From CAZJNX01 sp964547415 (GTDB lineage: Bacteria; Pseudomonadota; Alphaproteobacteria; Rhizobiales; Amorphaceae): DNA of 15,973 nucleotides. How positions within the stretch are numbered: position 1 is the stretch's first letter; each line of letters starts with the position of its first letter. The stretch covers positions 1 to 15,973 of the forward strand of contig CAZJNX010000107.1 in the NCBI GenBank assembly GCA_964547415.1, in the 5' to 3' direction. The notes beneath the pieces are model-generated. The model was not told where the DNA came from and made no database searches. It saw nothing but the letters and a program-made list of their open reading frames with translations. The position numbers and the translations under genes were made by a program. Below are positions 13,535-15,973 of this stretch, piece by piece.

Positions 13535-14656
13535 TCACCTGCGGCGGTGGGGGCCAGCGATCTCCTCCGTGTGCTCGCCGAGTTCCGGGAGGGTGGGGTC
13601 GAGGCGGCCCGGCTCGTTCCGGAACTTGATCGGGATGCCGATGTGGAGGTTGCCCTCCCCGTCGCGGACCAGCATGTCGCGGGCGGCGACCTGCGGGTGG
13701 TCGAAGGCCTCCTTGAGGTCCAGCACCGGGGCGAAGCACACGTCCCGGCCGGAAAACCACGCCTCCCACTCGTCGCGGGTGCGGGTGGCGAAGGTCTCGG
13801 CCAGAAAGTCCTTCACCGGCTGCTGGTGCGGGCCCGGGCCGGCGGTGGCGAGCTCGATCAGGTCGGGCCGCCCGAGCGCGGTCAGGAGGTTCCGCGCGAA
13901 CTTCGCCTCGGCGCCACCGAGCACCACGTGGCGGCCGTCCTTCGTGCGGTAGATGGCGAAGAAGGCGTTGCCGCCGAAGGAGCGCTCGTGCTTGACCAAC
14001 GGCGCCCGATCTTCCGCGAACACCGGCCCCGTCACGTTGGGAAGCCAGGCGAGGGTCGAATCGTGCATCGAGATGTCGACGTAGTCGCCCTTGCCGGTGT
14101 CGCGGCGCCGGTAAAGGGCCATCAGGATGCCCGACAGCGCCAGCAAGGAGGCGGTGAGGTCGGCCGCCGGCATCATCGGGTTCGTCGGCTCCCCGTCGTT
14201 GCCGAGGTTGAGGCTGACGGTGCCCGCCAGCGCCTCCACCGCGAGGTCGTGGGCCGGGCGGTGGACCTCCGGCCCCGTCTGGCCGAAGGCAGCGATGGAG
14301 CAGTAGACGATGCCCGGGTTGCGCGCCGCCACCGTCTCGTAGTCGACGCCGAGGCGCTTCACGACGCCCGGGCGGAAGGACTCCACGAACACGTCCGCAG
14401 TCTCGCACAGGGCGAGGAGGGCCTCCCGGTCCGCCTCGTCCTTGAGGTTCAGGACGACGGACTTCTTGCCCCGGTTGGTGTTGCGGAACCAGACCGAGAC
14501 GCCGTTCTGCCGGTAGCCGAGGTGGCGCGTCGGCTCCCCCTCCCCCGGCGGCTCCACCTTGATGACGGTGGCCCCGTGGTCGGCCATCGTCATGGTGAGG
14601 TGGGGCCCCGGCAGGAACAGGGACAGGTCGACGACGGTGATCCCCTGAAGCTTCAT
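13535..14656 (-). CDS. Class III CoA-transferase (CaiB/BaiF family), 373 residues
   Basis: A class III CoA-transferase that moves CoA between two carboxylic acids through an aspartyl anhydride/thioester. The N-terminus LQGITVVDLSLFLPGPHLTM leads into the Rossmann-like domain with DHGATVIKVEPPGEGE (26-41). NRGKKSVVLNLK is at 61-72, ADVFVESFRPGV at 87-98 and IAAFGQTGP at 121-129. Asp166 in MPAADLTASLLA is the predicted catalytic aspartate (equivalent to Asp169 of formyl-CoA transferase), followed by RRDTGKGDYVDISMHDS. The length is slightly below the usual 390-430 residues. The ATG has GAGG five bases upstream and lies 7 bases after the stop of a second class III transferase gene, so the two are co-transcribed. 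The acid substrates are unknown; the adjacent acyl-CoA dehydrogenase suggests the product is oxidised as a CoA ester. Confidence 0.93.
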   Translation of the reverse strand: MKLQGITVVDLSLFLPGPHLTMTMADHGATVIKVEPPGEGEPTRHLGYRQNGVSVWFRNTNRGKKSVVLNLKDEADREALLALCETADVFVESFRPGVVKRLGVDYETVAARNPGIVYCSIAAFGQTGPEVHRPAHDLAVEALAGTVSLNLGNDGEPTNPMMPAADLTASLLALSGILMALYRRRDTGKGDYVDISMHDSTLAWLPNVTGPVFAEDRAPLVKHERSFGGNAFFAIYRTKDGRHVVLGGAEAKFARNLLTALGRPDLIELATAGPGPHQQPVKDFLAETFATRTRDEWEAWFSGRDVCFAPVLDLKEAFDHPQVAARDMLVRDGEGNLHIGIPIKFRNEPGRLDPTLPELGEHTEEIAGPHRRR

Positions 14657-14663
14657 GGCCGCC

Positions 14664-15926
14664 TCAGACCGCGCCCGCCGCGCGCAGCCGCGCGATGTCG
14701 GCATCGCCGTAGCCGAGGGAGGAAAGGACGGCGTCCGTGTCCGCCCCGAGCGGGGCCGCCGCCGTGCCCGGAAGCACCTTCTCGCCCATGCGGATCGGGC
14801 TCGCCAGCATCTTCACGCCCTCCGGCCGCGCCGGGTGCGGGTAGCTCTGCACGCCCCCGCGCTCGACGAGGAACGGGTTGTCGAGGGCGCCCTTGACGGT
14901 GAGCACCGGCGCCGCGGGCACCTTGCCCGCCATCAGCGACAGCCATTCGGCGGTGGTCTTCGCCGACAGCGCCTCGTCGAGGAGGGCGGCGAGGGCCTCG
15001 CGGTTCTCGAAGCGGCCGCGGGCGGTGGCGAACCGCGCGTCCTCGACGAGGTGGCCAAGCCCCACGATCCGCGCCAGCTCCTCCCAGAACTTCGGCAGGA
15101 CGCACATCAGGAACAGGTGCCCGTCCTTGGTCGGGAAGAGCTCCACCGGCACGGCCGACGGGTGGCCCGAGCGCGGGCGGCGGTCCGTCACGTAGTCCTC
15201 GTTGAGGTACCAGGTGGCGGGGTAGGACAGCTGGTGGATGGCGACGTCGTAGAGCGTCACGTCCACGTCGCGGCCCTTGCCGGTGCGGGCGGCGCGGAAG
15301 AGGGCCGCCGTGACGGCGAGCGCCAGCGTCATCCCGGACATGTAGTCGACGATGGAAAGGCCCATGCGGGTCGGCGGGCCGTCCGGCTCGCCGGTGAGCG
15401 CCATGAAGCCGGCCTCGGCCTGGATCAGGTAGTCGTAGGCCGGCCAGGACCGGCGCGGCCCGAAGCGGCCGAAGCCCGACAGGTGGCCGCACACGATCGA
15501 CGGCCTGATCGGCCCGAGCCGCTCGTAGGTGAGGCCCAGCTTGTCCGGCTGGTCGCCCTTGAGGTTGTTGGTGACGGCGTCGGCCGTCGCCACCAGCCGC
15601 TCGAAGACCTCCCGCGCCTCGGGCTTCTTGAGGTCGAGGGACACGCTCTTCTTGTTGCGGTTGAAGGTCTGGAAGAAGTGGCTGTCGTTCTCGCCGAGGA
15701 AGAACGGGCCGGTGTGGCGCGAGTAGTCGCCCGGCCGCGGACCCGAGGAGGCGGGCGTCTCGATCTTGATGACCTCGGCGCCGAGGTCGGCGAGGTAGAG
15801 GGTGCCGAACGGGCCCGCGCCGTAGCTCTCCACCGAGACGACGCGCACGCCCGCGAGCGGCAGGTCGTCGGGGTCGGCCAGCGGCACGGCCGCGGCGGCC
15901 CCGTCCGGGGTCTGGCGCACGTTCAT
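14664..15926 (-). CDS. Class III CoA-transferase (CaiB/BaiF family), 420 residues
   Basis: A full-length class III CoA-transferase. After a 22-residue extension rich in Ala/Pro/Asp, the family start LAGVRVVSVESYGAGPFGT (24-42) is followed by LADLGAEVIKIETP (45-58), NRNKKSVSLDLKKPEAREVF at 89-108, SGFGRFGP at 150-157, the substrate-loop YDYLIQAEAGFMALTGEPDG (164-183), and predicted catalytic Asp194 in GLSIVDYMSGMT. ARTGKGRDVDVTLYD follows. It is similar in plan to, but not a close copy of, the downstream 373-residue transferase. Two adjacent class III genes can encode hetero-oligomeric transferases (as BbsE/BbsF in toluene degradation) or two enzymes with different substrates. Its ATG overlaps the stop of an acyl-CoA dehydrogenase gene as ATGA, indicating translational coupling. 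Confidence 0.95.
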   Translation of the reverse strand: MNVRQTPDGAAAAVPLADPDDLPLAGVRVVSVESYGAGPFGTLYLADLGAEVIKIETPASSGPRPGDYSRHTGPFFLGENDSHFFQTFNRNKKSVSLDLKKPEAREVFERLVATADAVTNNLKGDQPDKLGLTYERLGPIRPSIVCGHLSGFGRFGPRRSWPAYDYLIQAEAGFMALTGEPDGPPTRMGLSIVDYMSGMTLALAVTAALFRAARTGKGRDVDVTLYDVAIHQLSYPATWYLNEDYVTDRRPRSGHPSAVPVELFPTKDGHLFLMCVLPKFWEELARIVGLGHLVEDARFATARGRFENREALAALLDEALSAKTTAEWLSLMAGKVPAAPVLTVKGALDNPFLVERGGVQSYPHPARPEGVKMLASPIRMGEKVLPGTAAAPLGADTDAVLSSLGYGDADIARLRAAGAV

Positions 15927-15973
15927 GCCGGGTTCCGCTCGATCAGCTGCTTGGCGATGATGATGCGCTGGAT
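15923..15973 (-). CDS. Acyl-CoA dehydrogenase, last 16 codons (5' end outside window)
   Basis: The minus strand enters the window in frame with IQRIIIAKQLIERNPA and a TGA stop at 15923-15925. This is the stereotyped C-terminus of acyl-CoA dehydrogenases, where (E)IQRxxIAxxLL follows the FAD-proximal glycine-rich segment. These flavoenzymes introduce an alpha,beta double bond into acyl-CoAs and pass electrons to ETF. The short length limits certainty, but the frame, the motif and the ATGA overlap with a class III CoA-transferase gene agree. Which subtype (glutaryl-, short-chain or other) cannot be told. Confidence 0.72.
   Translation of the reverse strand: MQRIIIAKQLIERNPA

Noticed and set aside
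1..15973. tRNA, rRNA, CRISPR, insertion sequence or intrinsic terminator with T-run
   Set aside because: No cloverleaf with a GTTCRANNC arm, no regularly spaced repeats, no transposase motifs and no hairpin followed by a T-run were seen on either strand; a covariance-model scan was not possible.

Overview
The window is about 16 kb of very GC-rich DNA. The GC bias is strong enough that long open frames run opposite nearly every gene. Gene content points to an alphaproteobacterium, most likely Hyphomicrobiales (Rhizobiales): a six-repeat TPR lipoprotein and a DUF922-type lipoprotein of a kind I know from that order, a pheT–yggT–DUF167–folD run, and one possible copy of a TCTAGAGCATTTT-type intergenic element. 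Genus assignment is not possible by eye. No tRNA, rRNA, CRISPR array, transposase or integrase was seen.

Left part (1-6545), mostly housekeeping. The window opens inside a peptide/oligopeptide-type ABC ATPase gene (minus strand, 3' end missing). It is divergent from a TPR lipoprotein gene (plus strand, 699-1625). Convergent to that is a minus-strand run: pheT (phenylalanyl-tRNA synthetase beta), yggT (small membrane protein), a DUF167 protein and folD (one-carbon/tetrahydrofolate enzyme). The last genes are tightly packed. Upstream of pheT is a DUF922 putative zinc-protease lipoprotein rather than pheS.

A 300-base spacer (6546-6846) codes for nothing convincing but holds two adjacent inverted repeats with perfect 13-bp and 10-bp arms. 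It separates the housekeeping part from the accessory part.

Right part (6847-15973), acyl-CoA and organic-acid catabolism in three transcription units. (i) Minus strand: MmgE/PrpD-family protein, PaaK-like acyl-CoA ligase and amidase, with gaps of 10 and 1 bases. (ii) Plus strand, divergent from (i) across a 95-base spacer: a Cat1/acetyl-CoA-hydrolase-family protein that lacks the expected catalytic glutamate, followed 6 bases later by an unrecognised 349-residue protein that looks like two copies of a V4R/ATC-hydrolase-like fold. (iii) Minus strand, convergent to (ii): the last 16 codons of an acyl-CoA dehydrogenase, then two class III (CaiB/BaiF) CoA-transferases. Together they suggest a route that frees an acid from an amide, activates it by ligation or CoA transfer, and oxidises the thioester. 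The substrate is not evident and no complete known pathway is present. The most unusual elements are the two plus-strand genes and the paired class III transferases.
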